Positions 26,416 through 35,101 of a DNA stretch of 64,000 bases are shown piece by piece. Location of the stretch: contig JAFXCL010000013.1 of NCBI GenBank assembly GCA_017521485.1, positions 1 to 64,000 on the forward strand, read 5' to 3'. The notes beneath the pieces are model-generated. The model searched no databases. It was not told the origin of the DNA and was given only the letters and a program-made list of their open reading frames with translations. This DNA comes from Oscillospiraceae bacterium (GTDB lineage: Bacteria > Bacillota > Clostridia > Oscillospirales > Oscillospiraceae). The translations under genes and the position numbers were made by a program. The stretch's first letter is position 1; each line of letters opens with the position of its first letter.

Positions 26416-27670
26416 TTGTGATATACTCCCTGAGCTTTCCGTACAAAATGGGGTCAACAATGGTCTCCACCACGATCCCCTCTCCGGTATAATCCACACC
26501 CAGCACCTGGGCACTACTGTGGAGGGTTTCCACCATACCGCCCATATGGTACGGCAATGTGACTGTGATATGGTGACGGCTGTGACCGAGGGCATTTTCA
26601 ATTGCGTTTAGAAGCTTGTCCATTCCCTCGCCCTTGACGGCAGAAATTTTTACCACATCTTCCCCGATAGGAATGTCCTCAGCACTTACCAAGTCTGCTT
26701 TATTATAGCACCGCAAAACCTTTGTGCCTTCCTTTGCCAGCTTATGGATCAGGCTGTCCACCACCTGGATATGCTCCTCCCGGTTAGGGTCAGAGGAATC
26801 GATCACGTGCAAAAGAAGATCTGCATATTCCAGTTCTTCCAGTGTTGCCCGGAAGGCATCTACCAGATGGTGAGGAAGCTTAGCAATAAAGCCAACGGTA
26901 TCCGATAGCACCACATCCAGATTGTCAGAAACCGTCAACTGCCGGGAGGTAGTGTCCAGTGTGTCAAAAAGCCGGTTGTTGGCAGGAATTCCTGCACCGG
27001 TGAGCTGATTTAAAAGAGTGGATTTACCTGCATTGGTATAACCCACGATAGCAACCACAGGCACGGAATTTTTCATCCGCCGCTCCCGCTGAACACCCCG
27101 GACCTGCCGCACCTGCTCCAGCTCGGATTGCAGACGGGCGATCCGTTCCCGGATGTGGCGACGGTCGGTTTCCAGCTTTGTTTCGCCGGGGCCTCTGGTG
27201 CCGATGCCGCCGCCCTGCCGGGACAGGCTCTTACCCATACCGGACAGCCGGGGCAGCAGATATTTATACTGGGCAAGCTCCACCTGAAGTCTACCCTCTT
27301 TTGTCTTTGCCCGCTGGGCAAAAATATCCAAAATCAGCGCACTGCGATCCAGCACAGTAACACCCAGAATTTCTTCCAGCGCCCGGATATTGCCCGGTGA
27401 CAGTTCATTATCGAAAACCACCATTGTAGCTTCTGTGAACTCCACCAGCATTTTTACTTCCAGCGCCTTGCCTTCGCCGATAAAGCTGTGGGGATCGGGG
27501 GTGTGGCGGTTTTGCAGGATCTTACCTGTGCAAAAGCCGCCGGCTGTTTCTAAGAGCGCTTCCAATTCTTCCAGGGTTTCATCGGTGGCGGTCTGTTCTT
27601 TTTTAAAGCAATCCGCGTTCAGGCCGACCAGCACCGCCCGCTCCTGCTTCTGCTCAAAATTCGATTCCAT
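26402..27670 (-). CDS. hflX: GTPase HflX
   Basis: 422 residues from ATG 27670 (GGAGG 5 bases upstream). N-terminal HflX domain, coiled region GGGIGTRGPGETKLETDRR near residue 170, then G1 GYTNAGKSTL, G3 DTVGFIAKLPH, and G4 NKAD. Ribosome-associated GTPase that rescues or splits stalled ribosomes. First gene of the hflX-yigZ-dgt unit, with its own promoter. Confidence 0.95.
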   Translation of the reverse strand: MESNFEQKQERAVLVGLNADCFKKEQTATDETLEELEALLETAGGFCTGKILQNRHTPDPHSFIGEGKALEVKMLVEFTEATMVVFDNELSPGNIRALEEILGVTVLDRSALILDIFAQRAKTKEGRLQVELAQYKYLLPRLSGMGKSLSRQGGGIGTRGPGETKLETDRRHIRERIARLQSELEQVRQVRGVQRERRMKNSVPVVAIVGYTNAGKSTLLNQLTGAGIPANNRLFDTLDTTSRQLTVSDNLDVVLSDTVGFIAKLPHHLVDAFRATLEELEYADLLLHVIDSSDPNREEHIQVVDSLIHKLAKEGTKVLRCYNKADLVSAEDIPIGEDVVKISAVKGEGMDKLLNAIENALGHSRHHITVTLPYHMGGMVETLHSSAQVLGVDYTGEGIVVETIVDPILYGKLREYITNEFR

Positions 27671-27694
27671 AGTGCCTCCAGCATAATTTTTCTT

Positions 27695-27724
27695 ATTATA
27701 CCACATACCACTATCCATAGACAA
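27695..27724 (-). promoter_or_regulatory. Promoter of hflX unit
   Basis: Minus strand TTGTCT (27724-27719), 18-base spacer, TATAAT (27700-27695). Confidence 0.65.
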
Positions 27725-27733
27725 GATAAAAAG

Positions 27734-27770
27734 AAAAAACTGCACCACAAAATGTGGTGCAGTTTTTGTC
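27734..27770 (-). terminator. Terminator of rpmE
   Basis: AAAACTGCACCACA / TGTGGTGCAGTTTT with a 4-base loop and flanking A and T runs, directly at the rpmE stop codon. Confidence 0.9.
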
Positions 27771-27971
27771 TTACTTCAAACCAAATCTCTTGTTGAAACG
27801 GTCAACACGTCCACCGGTGTCAACCAGCTTCTGCTTGCCGGTATAGAAAGGGTGGCACTTGGAGCAGATTTCAACTCTGATGTCCTTCTTAGTGGAACCG
27901 GTAGTAAAGACGTTGCCACAGGCGCAACGAATTGTGGTCTGTTCGTAATTGGGATGGATACCTTCCTTCAT
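27771..27971 (-). CDS. rpmE: Ribosomal protein L31, zinc-type
   Basis: 66 residues from ATG 27971 (an in-frame GTG lies 9 bases upstream but overlaps the GAGGTG ribosome site). C-x-C near residue 15 and C-x2-C near residue 36 are the zinc ligands of the C+ form. The HPF(Y)TGKQ stretch is diagnostic. Monocistronic, with its own promoter and terminator. Confidence 0.95.
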   Translation of the reverse strand: MKEGIHPNYEQTTIRCACGNVFTTGSTKKDIRVEICSKCHPFYTGKQKLVDTGGRVDRFNKRFGLK

Positions 27972-28000
27972 ATTGTTCACCTCTTTCTCGTAGCATAAAA

Positions 28001-28033
28001 GGGCGCAATTGCCCTAGCAATCTTCAATCGCCC
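28001..28033 (-). promoter_or_regulatory. Possible L31 leader hairpin
   Basis: In the ~65-base leader of rpmE, GGGCGATTG pairs with CAATTGCGCCC across a 13-base loop, followed by TTTTAT. Autoregulatory L31 leaders are described in Firmicutes; this may be one, or an attenuator. Pairing is seen; function is inferred. Confidence 0.4.
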
Positions 28034-28037
28034 GCAT

Positions 28038-28066
28038 ATCATAGCACAGATAATCCGGAAATGCAA
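28038..28066 (-). promoter_or_regulatory. Promoter of rpmE
   Basis: Minus strand TTGCAT (28066-28061), 17-base spacer, TATGAT (28043-28038). Confidence 0.6.
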
Positions 28067-28155
28067 GTCTTTTTTTTTATTTTTTTCTATTTTCTTTCCC
28101 CGGTTGCCGATCAAAAAGGATTTTCAGGCTGACAGCGAGAGATTTTGCAACAAAC

Positions 28156-28209
28156 CTTCTTTTTTAAGACGCAGACATACTTTGTGTATTTCAAGTCTTA
28201 AAAAAGATG
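28156..28209. repeat. AT-rich inverted repeat
   Basis: TCTTTTTTAAGAC (about 28157-28169) pairs perfectly with GTCTTAAAAAAGA (about 28195-28207) around a 25-base spacer. Lies between rpmE and the aminopeptidase stop; it may act as a weak terminator. Otherwise 28067-28269 shows nothing. Confidence 0.5.
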
Positions 28210-28269
28210 ATTTGAGGTGAAAGATCCGCTGATCAGACAAAAATCATTTTTGGGAGGTAACCGTCATAA

Positions 28270-29493
28270 TCAAAACGCCCAGTTGCCGTTACGGAAGATG
28301 GGAACGGTCTTGCCGTCCCGGGTTTTTGCATCGATATTCATTGTGCTGCATCCGATCATAAAGTCCTCGTGGACCATAGAATCGTTAATGCCCAAGGCGC
28401 GGCACTCCTCCAGAGATTTATTCTGGAAATCCACAATGGTATCTGCAAAGCCCATACCGATGGCAAGGTGGCAGGCGGCATTTTCATCGAACAGGGTGTT
28501 ATAGAACAGCAAGCCGCTTTCGGCAATGGGACTTCTCTCGGGCACTAAGGCACACTCACCCAAGTACGCTGCGCCCTCGTCCATTGCAATCAGGGTTGCG
28601 AGCAAATCTGCGCCCTTTTCCGCACCGCTTTCTACAACCTTACCGCCCTCAAAGCGCATCCAGAAATTATCGATCAGCTGGCCCTGATAGCTAAGGGGCT
28701 TTGTGGAATAGACGATGCCCTCAGCCTCGCCCCGTTTCGGGGAGATGAAACATTCCTCGGTGGGAATGTTGGGATTAAAGTAAATGCCCTGCAGGCTGGT
28801 ATCCCCGCCGCCGCAGAAGCGGCTTTCTTTAATCAGACCCACAGTCAGATCTGTGCCGTTGTCGGCAGTATAGTGCAGGCTTTCAATGCCCAGACTGTTC
28901 AGGTAGTCACAGCGTGCCTTCAAATCGGCATTGTGCTTTTCCCAAGCGCCGATGGGATCTTCATTGACCCGGGAAGTATACAAAATTGCCTCCCACAGCT
29001 TTTCGATCGCCTTGCCCCTGGGAAGTCCCGGGAATACTTTCTTCGCCCAGGCTGCGCCGGGAACCGCTGCGATGCACCACTGCTGCTTATTCTCCCGCTG
29101 ATCGATATAAGGCTTCAAAATAGGATAGCTTAGCTGCCGTGCCTGAGACATTTTCTTCATATTCACACCCTTCAGGCCGTCCGGATCCTCGCTGATCAGG
29201 TGGATGCGGCAAGGAAGAACATCGCAGTAATGCTGCTGCCGTTCTTTCTGCCACTGCTTTACCTCGCCCAAGGTCTTTACAGTCTGGTAGCGGGTGTGGA
29301 TCTTCTGCAGGGGCTGATAGTTCCAAAGGACGGTGACCTCCTTTGCCTTTGCCTTATAGCACTCCTCCACCAAAAGCTTTACAAATTCCGGCTGGTCCAG
29401 ATCTGCGTGGATCAGAACCTCCTGACCCTTCTGCACATTCACGCCAACACGGGCGATCAGCCGGGCATATTCTCTTAAAACAGTCTTTTTCAT
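28270..29493 (-). CDS. M29 family aminopeptidase (thermophilic metalloprotease type)
   Basis: 407 residues, normal length. N-terminal domain YARLIARVGVNVQKGQEVLIHAD and C-terminal metal-site stretches EECFISPKRGEAEGIV, FEGGKVVE and ENAACHLAIGMGF are family hallmarks: glutamates and histidines that bind two metal ions. Cleaves N-terminal residues from peptides in the cytoplasm. Ends 2 bases before a region with no gene; own GGAGC site before ATG 29493. Confidence 0.92.
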   Translation of the reverse strand: MKKTVLREYARLIARVGVNVQKGQEVLIHADLDQPEFVKLLVEECYKAKAKEVTVLWNYQPLQKIHTRYQTVKTLGEVKQWQKERQQHYCDVLPCRIHLISEDPDGLKGVNMKKMSQARQLSYPILKPYIDQRENKQQWCIAAVPGAAWAKKVFPGLPRGKAIEKLWEAILYTSRVNEDPIGAWEKHNADLKARCDYLNSLGIESLHYTADNGTDLTVGLIKESRFCGGGDTSLQGIYFNPNIPTEECFISPKRGEAEGIVYSTKPLSYQGQLIDNFWMRFEGGKVVESGAEKGADLLATLIAMDEGAAYLGECALVPERSPIAESGLLFYNTLFDENAACHLAIGMGFADTIVDFQNKSLEECRALGINDSMVHEDFMIGCSTMNIDAKTRDGKTVPIFRNGNWAF

Positions 29494-29608
29494 TGCATAT
29501 TTGCTCCTTTTATGATTTTCTTCAGTTTACCAGATTTTCTCCCCACCGTCAATCTTTGTTGCAATCTTTCCCCGTTTGGATTATAATATTTCAAATGCGT
29601 CCTTAAAT

Positions 29609-29650
29609 AATCAGGAGATTGCCACGTCGCTATGCTCCTCGCAATGACAT
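29609..29650 (+). repeat. Short dispersed repeat, copy 1
   Basis: Begins AATCAGGAGATTGCCAC and ends CGCAATGACAT; the same ends occur at 54962-55012 with a different middle. ATTGC and GCAAT can pair. Similar units are very common between genes of gut Clostridia. Confidence 0.6.
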
Positions 29651-29667
29651 AAAAAGAGGGATAGCTT

Positions 29668-30537
29668 ATGCTTACAAAAGAACAATTTCACAAAAAAATT
29701 GCATCCGGGGTGCGGTTTCTGGACGGTGCAACTGGCTCGAATCTGCAAAAAGTGGGTATGCCCCGTGGCTGCTGCTCAGAGGAATGGATCCTCTCTAATC
29801 CGGAAAAGCTGGTAGCCCTGCAGCGGCAGTATGCAAGCGCTGGCAGTCAGATCCTGTATGCCCCCACCTTTCAGGCGCAACCCATAGCTTTGGAAAAAGT
29901 AAATCTTCATAAGCAGACAGAGGCAATTAACGCCCATCTTGTCAGCCTGACCCGGTCGGCAGCTCCCCAGTGCCTGGTTGCAGGCAATCTGACTACCCTA
30001 GCCGCATTTACAGAAAGCTGGGATCCAGACAACTTTGACCTATTGGTGGAAAATTATCGCCGCCAGATCAAGGGACTGATTGACGGCGGTGCAGATCTTC
30101 TGGCTGCAGAAACCCTTTTGTATCCTCAGGAGGCTGAGGCAATTCTCACCGCTGCGGAGTTGGAGGGTGCAGGTGCGGCAATGTATACCTTTACAATGCA
30201 ATCTGACGGCTCTTTGTTTTCCGGTATGGACGCCGGTCCTGTGCTCCGGGAGCTGGAAGAAGCCGGCGCTGCCGGTGTGGGCTTTAACTGTGTTGCGGCG
30301 GATATGATGACCCCTTATCTTGTCAGCAAGCTTCGCCGGTGGGTTAGAGGTCCGCTGGTGTGCAAGCCCAATGCAGGCAATCCGGTGATCGGCGAAGATA
30401 ATCTCCCCCACTACCCTATGCTGCCGAATGAATTTGCGGAAATTATGGGTCAGTGCGCCTCTTCCGGTGCTACTTTACTGGGTGGCTGCTGCGGCACTGC
30501 GCCGGAATATATTGCTGCTTTAAAAGCAAGTCTCTGA
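29668..30537 (+). CDS. Homocysteine S-methyltransferase family protein
   Basis: 289 residues. TIM barrel as in the N-terminal domain of MetH: opening FLDGATGSNLQ, zinc ligand cysteine in VGFNCVA near residue 208, and paired cysteines in LLGGCCGT near residue 276. Transfers a methyl group to homocysteine from S-methylmethionine or a methyl-corrinoid or pterin partner; without the other MetH domains the donor is unclear. AGAGGG site before ATG 29668. Followed 45 bases on by the membrane E2-like gene. Confidence 0.9.
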   Translation: MLTKEQFHKKIASGVRFLDGATGSNLQKVGMPRGCCSEEWILSNPEKLVALQRQYASAGSQILYAPTFQAQPIALEKVNLHKQTEAINAHLVSLTRSAAPQCLVAGNLTTLAAFTESWDPDNFDLLVENYRRQIKGLIDGGADLLAAETLLYPQEAEAILTAAELEGAGAAMYTFTMQSDGSLFSGMDAGPVLRELEEAGAAGVGFNCVAADMMTPYLVSKLRRWVRGPLVCKPNAGNPVIGEDNLPHYPMLPNEFAEIMGQCASSGATLLGGCCGTAPEYIAALKASL

Positions 30538-30582
30538 TTTTTTCTTGCCAATTTGGTCGAATTTTGTTATACTTGTATTGTT

Positions 30583-32001
30583 ATGGAAAAGAAAACACAT
30601 TTTTACATCAGCCGCAAAAGCGTGCTGACCTGGCTGATGGCACTTTGTATGGTATGCTCGGCAGTGGCCCGCATTGTGATACCCGGTGTGAAAGGAACCG
30701 GAGATACACATTTTGTGTGGAGTCAAATCGTTCTGCCTGTGGCAGCATCCCTGCTGTATGTGCTCATCGCCCTGATCAACGGTAAGGAGCAATTCTATAA
30801 AACTGCAATTCCTGTTTGGATGTATGCAATTTACTACTGCTTCATCTTTGCCGGCTTCGGTTTTGACAAGCTGGTAATGGCACTGTATGTCATTGCCCTT
30901 TTGTTCATTGCTGTGATCTATACCCAGATCACCGGTGGCAGAGAAAAACTGACTTTGGCACTGATCCCGTTGCTTGCTTTCCCCTTTGGCGCACTGCTGT
31001 ACCTGAACCGGGCAGCTGTGATAGCAGGCAATTATAGGGAGCTGATGCATCTGCTCCCCGACGCGCTGATGACATTGGGTTTCCTCTTTATGGTGTTTGC
31101 CATCCGTGTCCACCCCGCCGGGGAATATCATCCCACATGGGGTGACCGCAACGATGGCCGCCGCATCCGGACGCTTGCTCCTATGGCGCAGATCACATCC
31201 TATTTCCAGGTGGAACGGAACACCTGCTCCAACCTTTTCGAGGAGTCCTTTGAAATCACTCATATCGAGCGTTATATCCGTCAAAAACGCAAGGAAGGTC
31301 TGACAGACTTTGGCATCACCCATGTTCTGCTGGCAGCATATGTTCGCGGTGTGGCTAAGTATCCTCAGCTCAACCGGTTTATCTCCGGTCAGAAGGTCTA
31401 CTCCCGGGGCGATGACATTCAGTATTGTATGGTCATTAAAAAGGAAATGACTGTGGACTCTCCGGACACTTCCATCAAGGTCCATCTCAATCCCCGGGAC
31501 ACTGCTGAGGATGTATACAATAAGCTCAACGCCGCTATCGAAAGTGTCAAGTCTACACAGGAGCTGGATTCCAGCCTTGATAATCTGATCGGCTACTTCA
31601 ACCTGATCCCCAGTGTGGTGTTGAAGTTTGTAATATGGCTGCTGAAGCTTCTGGATTACTTCGGTCTGCTGCCCAAATTCCTGCTGGAGCTGAGCCCCTT
31701 CCATGGTAGTTTGTTCTTCACCTCTATGGGTTCTTTAGGCATCCGGCCCATTTATCACCACCTGTATGATTTCGGTAACCTGCCTGTTTTCGGTGCATTC
31801 GGCTGCAAGCGCCGGGCTCTGGAAGTGGAGGAGGACGGAAGTGTGGTGCAAAGAAAATACATTGATGTAAAGTTTGTTCTGGATGAGCGCATCGTAGACG
31901 GCTATTATTATGCCGCTTTCTTTAAGCATTACCGCAACATTCTGCGGCATCCGGAAATTATGGACAATCCCCCCGAGGAAGTTGTCCGCGACATTGATTG
32001 A
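30583..32001 (+). CDS. Membrane protein with 2-oxoacid dehydrogenase E2-like acyltransferase domain
   Basis: 472 residues from ATG 30583. The first ~170 residues hold about five hydrophobic helices (for example WLMALCMVCSAVARIVI). The rest resembles the catalytic domain of dihydrolipoyl acyltransferases: substrate-channel FGITHVLLAAYVRGVAKYP and the C-terminal DERIVDG at 434-440, where active enzymes have DHRxxDG, so the catalytic His is Glu435 here. No lipoyl or E3-binding domain. Probably not an ordinary pyruvate dehydrogenase subunit; an acyl- or substrate-binding membrane protein is possible. Ends one base before birA start. Confidence 0.75.
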   Translation: MEKKTHFYISRKSVLTWLMALCMVCSAVARIVIPGVKGTGDTHFVWSQIVLPVAASLLYVLIALINGKEQFYKTAIPVWMYAIYYCFIFAGFGFDKLVMALYVIALLFIAVIYTQITGGREKLTLALIPLLAFPFGALLYLNRAAVIAGNYRELMHLLPDALMTLGFLFMVFAIRVHPAGEYHPTWGDRNDGRRIRTLAPMAQITSYFQVERNTCSNLFEESFEITHIERYIRQKRKEGLTDFGITHVLLAAYVRGVAKYPQLNRFISGQKVYSRGDDIQYCMVIKKEMTVDSPDTSIKVHLNPRDTAEDVYNKLNAAIESVKSTQELDSSLDNLIGYFNLIPSVVLKFVIWLLKLLDYFGLLPKFLLELSPFHGSLFFTSMGSLGIRPIYHHLYDFGNLPVFGAFGCKRRALEVEEDGSVVQRKYIDVKFVLDERIVDGYYYAAFFKHYRNILRHPEIMDNPPEEVVRDID

Positions 32002-32002
32002 T

Positions 32003-32803
32003 ATGAAAGAACACATTTTATCTTGGTTATCTACAGAGTGTCCCTGGCGGGACACTCTGTATTGGTATGACACCATCGACTCCACCAATACAAAAGCCAA
32101 GGAACTTGCCAAAGACGGTGCGCCCCACGGAACAGTGCTGATCGCAGGGCATCAGACCGGCGGTCGTGGCAGGCTGGGCCGCAGTTTTTCCTCTCCTGCA
32201 GGTATGGGTGTTTACCTGTCCGTCATTCTCCGCCCCAACTGCCCCCCGGAAGATCTGATGCACCTGACCTGTGCCACAGCGGTGGCAATGTGCGAAGCTG
32301 TGGAAAAGGCTTCGGGCATCCGTCCGGGAATTAAATGGACAAACGATCTGGTATTTCGCAAAAAAAAGCTGGGTGGAATCCTTACAGAGCTATCCGTCAA
32401 TCAAATCACCGGTCTTGTGGATTATGCCATTATTGGAATCGGCATCAACTGCTGCCAGACAATTGGGGATTTCCCTCCGGAAATTCAGGATATGGCAGCA
32501 TCCCTGTCTATGGTCTCCGGCAAGTTGGTAACACCAACCAGTCTTGCCGCAGCAATGATCGAAGCCTTAGTGGATATGGATCGGATTTTACTTGCAGAGA
32601 AAGAAAATATTATGGATCTCTATCGGAAAGACTGCATCACCTTAGGCCAGGAAATCCTTGTGGTGCGGGGCGGGGAATTTTCTTACGGCACGGCTGTGGA
32701 TCTGGATGCAGACGGCGGTCTGGTGGTTCGGTTTGCAGACGGCTGTGTAAGGACCGTCACCTCCGGAGAAGTAAGCATTCGGGGAATGTACGGATATATT
32801 TGA
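32003..32803 (+). CDS. birA: Biotin-[acetyl-CoA-carboxylase] ligase
   Basis: 266 residues from ATG 32003, which follows the stop of the previous gene by 1 base. Biotin-binding GGRGRLGRSFSSP near residue 50 and KWTNDL near residue 110 are diagnostic; C-terminal SH3-like domain present. There is no N-terminal helix-turn-helix, so it attaches biotin without acting as a repressor. STN motif (DSTNTKAKELA) opens the catalytic domain. Confidence 0.93.
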   Translation: MKEHILSWLSTECPWRDTLYWYDTIDSTNTKAKELAKDGAPHGTVLIAGHQTGGRGRLGRSFSSPAGMGVYLSVILRPNCPPEDLMHLTCATAVAMCEAVEKASGIRPGIKWTNDLVFRKKKLGGILTELSVNQITGLVDYAIIGIGINCCQTIGDFPPEIQDMAASLSMVSGKLVTPTSLAAAMIEALVDMDRILLAEKENIMDLYRKDCITLGQEILVVRGGEFSYGTAVDLDADGGLVVRFADGCVRTVTSGEVSIRGMYGYI

Positions 32804-32820
32804 TGATTTCAAGATTTTTG

Positions 32821-32849
32821 TTGCTTTTTTTCTTTCCATTGGTTATACT
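32821..32849 (+). promoter_or_regulatory. Promoter of small membrane gene
   Basis: TTGCTT (32821-32826), 17-base spacer, TATACT (32844-32849). Confidence 0.55.
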
Positions 32850-32882
32850 GATATTAGAAACAAACACAAGGAGGTATTGAAT

Positions 32883-33083
32883 ATGAAAGTTTTTTATACC
32901 GTTTTGAAAGTGATTGCTGCTCTGGCGGTTGTCGCCGGCATTGTCTACGTGGTTGCTACCTATGGCGACAGGATCGTTGCCTGGGCAAAGGGCCTGATCC
33001 GCAACTGCAAGAACAGATACTTCTGTGCTTCTGCTGACGGAGATATCTCCATGGAAGCAAACGAACTGGATTTTGAAGGCTAA
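32883..33083 (+). CDS. Small membrane protein, 66 residues
   Basis: ATG 32883 follows AGGAGG by 9 bases. One N-terminal transmembrane helix (VLKVIAALAVVAGIVYVV), then a basic segment GLIRNCKNRYFC and an acidic tail ending NELDFEG. Layout is that of a membrane-anchored cytoplasmic tail. No family recognised. Own promoter and terminator support a real gene. Confidence 0.7.
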   Translation: MKVFYTVLKVIAALAVVAGIVYVVATYGDRIVAWAKGLIRNCKNRYFCASADGDISMEANELDFEG

Positions 33084-33092
33084 TGTACAGCA

Positions 33093-33126
33093 AAAATGCC
33101 GGAGTATTTCACTCCGGCATTTTTTA
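33093..33126 (+). terminator. Terminator of small membrane gene
   Basis: ATGCCGGAGT / ACTCCGGCAT stem, ATTTC loop, flanking A and T runs. Confidence 0.9.
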
Positions 33127-33155
33127 TTGCACAACAGATCTTTCTGGTATATAAT
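33127..33155 (+). promoter_or_regulatory. Promoter of MocR-like gene
   Basis: TTGCAC (33127-33132), 17-base spacer, TATAAT (33150-33155). Confidence 0.6.
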
Positions 33156-33204
33156 AAAACTGGTTCTATAAAATATACAACGCCGCCGAAAGGAATAGGA
33201 TCAG

Positions 33205-34296
33205 ATGAAATACATTATTGATAAGCAAAATAAATCCCCTGCATATCTTCAGCTGTATATGTTCCTGCGGGATGATATTGTAAACGGGATCTATCCTCTG
33301 GGTAGTAAGCTCCCCTCCAAGCGGATCTTGTCGGCAGATACTGGTCTTAGCAGCATTACGGTAGAACATGCTTACGGTCTGCTTTGCGATGAGGGCTATG
33401 TGGAAACCCGCCAGCGCAGCGGTTACTATGTGATCTTCCGGACAGATGACGGCTTTGTCACCCCTTCTGCCAAGGATTTTGCCCTCTCTGCCTATGTGAA
33501 AAACGCCGATGCACCAGTCACCTTTCCCTTTTCTGTGCTGGCAAAAACCATGCGGGGTGTCATCAGCGATATGGGCGAGGCAATTTTAGAGCGTTCTCCC
33601 AACGGAGGATGCCTTGCTCTGCGGGGTGCCATACGCCTTTATCTTGCCCAGAACAGAGGGCTGATCGCCGATGCCCGGCAAATCATCATCGGTTCCGGCG
33701 CAGAGCAGCTTTATTCCCTTCTGATAAAACTTTTAGGAAAGGACAAGGTTTACGCCATTGAAACCCCCTCCTATCATATGATCGAGCAGGTTTACACCCA
33801 GGCGGAGGTCGCCACCCAAAAACTGCCTTTGGGTGCAGACGGCATCGACACCGACGCCCTGAAAAACTGCCAGGCAGATATTCTGCACGTCTCCCCCTAT
33901 CGCAGCTTCCCCAGCGGTGTCACCGCAACCGCCTCCAAGCGCCACGAATACCTCCGGTGGGCAGAAAAAGAAAACCGCCTGATTATCGAGGACGATTTTG
34001 AGTCTGAATTTTCGGTATCCACAAAGCCGGAGGAGACCCTGTTCTCCCACACAAAGAAACACAATGTGATCTATATGAACACCTTTTCCAAAACCGTCTC
34101 TCCCTCTCTCCGTGTGGGATATATGGTCCTGCCGCCGGCATTGGCAGAAAAATACGAAAAGGAACTGGGGGCATACGCCTGTACCGTTCCCACCTATATC
34201 CAATATGTTCTGGCAGAGCTGATCGCCAAGGGGGATTTCCAGCGGCATATCAACCGCGTCCGCCGCGCCAAACGAAAAGAACTAGCAGGTAAATAA
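33205..34296 (+). CDS. MocR-type GntR/aminotransferase regulator, C-terminally truncated
   Basis: 363 residues. N-terminal GntR winged helix (about 10-75: GSKLPSKRILSADTGLSSITV), then a PLP aminotransferase fold; FSKTVSPSLRVGY near residue 285 carries the PLP lysine. Full-length MocR proteins run about 450-480 residues; here the frame stops after HINRVRRAKRKELAGK, so roughly the last 90-100 residues (small domain) are missing and no remains are seen downstream. Possibly non-functional. A toxin-antitoxin pair follows. Family targets are often vitamin B6 or GABA genes, none nearby. Confidence 0.8.
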   Translation: MKYIIDKQNKSPAYLQLYMFLRDDIVNGIYPLGSKLPSKRILSADTGLSSITVEHAYGLLCDEGYVETRQRSGYYVIFRTDDGFVTPSAKDFALSAYVKNADAPVTFPFSVLAKTMRGVISDMGEAILERSPNGGCLALRGAIRLYLAQNRGLIADARQIIIGSGAEQLYSLLIKLLGKDKVYAIETPSYHMIEQVYTQAEVATQKLPLGADGIDTDALKNCQADILHVSPYRSFPSGVTATASKRHEYLRWAEKENRLIIEDDFESEFSVSTKPEETLFSHTKKHNVIYMNTFSKTVSPSLRVGYMVLPPALAEKYEKELGAYACTVPTYIQYVLAELIAKGDFQRHINRVRRAKRKELAGK

Positions 34297-34342
34297 TAAG
34301 AAAATTTGTTTGATCCGTCACTATATACCATAATATTCTAGG

Positions 34343-34370
34343 TTGACTTATACCTATTTTTATATATAAT
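34343..34370 (+). promoter_or_regulatory. Promoter of phd-doc pair
   Basis: TTGACT (34343-34348), 16-base spacer, TATAAT (34365-34370), about 25 bases ahead of the antitoxin start. Confidence 0.65.
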
Positions 34371-34394
34371 AGTATTAGAAAGGTTGGTGTGATT

Positions 34395-34637
34395 ATGCAA
34401 ATTGATACAAACGCCATTGTGTCTGTAACCGAAGCAAATCAGAACTTTTCCCGGGTTACCAGAATTGCAGAAAAAAACGGTCAGGCAGTTATATTCAAAA
34501 ACAACCGCCCCAAATATATCGTGATCGATATTGAAAATTCCCCTGTTTTGGAGCTGACAGACGAAGAGAAAATCGATATTGTTGCTGCCAGAATTATGAA
34601 ACGGTTTAAGCCTGCCTTTGAGGAGCTTGCAAAATGA
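34395..34637 (+). CDS. Phd/YefM-type antitoxin
   Basis: 80 residues from ATG 34395; GTG at 34389 is an alternative with better spacing to AAAGG. The N-terminal fold (VSVTEANQNFSRVTRIAEKNG then AVIFKNNRPKYIVID) is that of Phd/YefM antitoxins, which bind operator DNA and the partner toxin. The last 30 residues should form the toxin-binding helix. Overlaps the doc gene by 4 bases, the usual coupling. Confidence 0.88.
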   Translation: MQIDTNAIVSVTEANQNFSRVTRIAEKNGQAVIFKNNRPKYIVIDIENSPVLELTDEEKIDIVAARIMKRFKPAFEELAK

Positions 34638-35011
34638 TTAAATTCTCAAAAGACAAGGTGCTACTCCTGCACAAGCTGATTGCAGAAGAAACCGGTGGTA
34701 GTATCGGTGTGCGTGACGAGGGCTTGCTAGAATCCGCCTTAGAAGCTGCTTTCTCCGGCTTTGGCGGAAAAGAATTCTATCCCTCAAAAGAGGAAAAGGG
34801 AGCTCGTTTAGGCTATAATTTGATTTCAAACCACGCATTTGTAGATGGTAACAAACGCATTGGTATGTATGTTATGCTCACATTCCTGGAGGTAAACGGA
34901 ATTCATATGGACTGCACCAATGAAGAAGTTTCCACTGTGGGTCTGTCTGTTGCCTCCGGCGATATGGATTATGACGCACTTCTTTCTTGGGTGAGAGATC
35001 ATCGGATATAA
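34634..35011 (+). CDS. doc: Doc/Fic-type toxin
   Basis: 125 residues, the size of phage P1 Doc. Fic motif H67-AFVDGNKR75 with catalytic H67 and the NKR that makes Doc a kinase of elongation factor Tu rather than an AMP-transferase. Partner of the Phd-type antitoxin just upstream. Complete, no frame damage. Confidence 0.9.
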   Translation: MIKFSKDKVLLLHKLIAEETGGSIGVRDEGLLESALEAAFSGFGGKEFYPSKEEKGARLGYNLISNHAFVDGNKRIGMYVMLTFLEVNGIHMDCTNEEVSTVGLSVASGDMDYDALLSWVRDHRI

Positions 35012-35101
35012 ATTGCCACATTTAAAAAGAAATTCGCGAAAAATGCAACTGCTATTACACAGATGCAATATCCTAAAAGAAACATAGGAGGATCCCATAA
35101 T

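Noticed and set aside
30520..31704. 394-codon open frame antisense to the E2-like gene
   Set aside because: Overlaps completely with the supported plus-strand gene and lacks a ribosome site.
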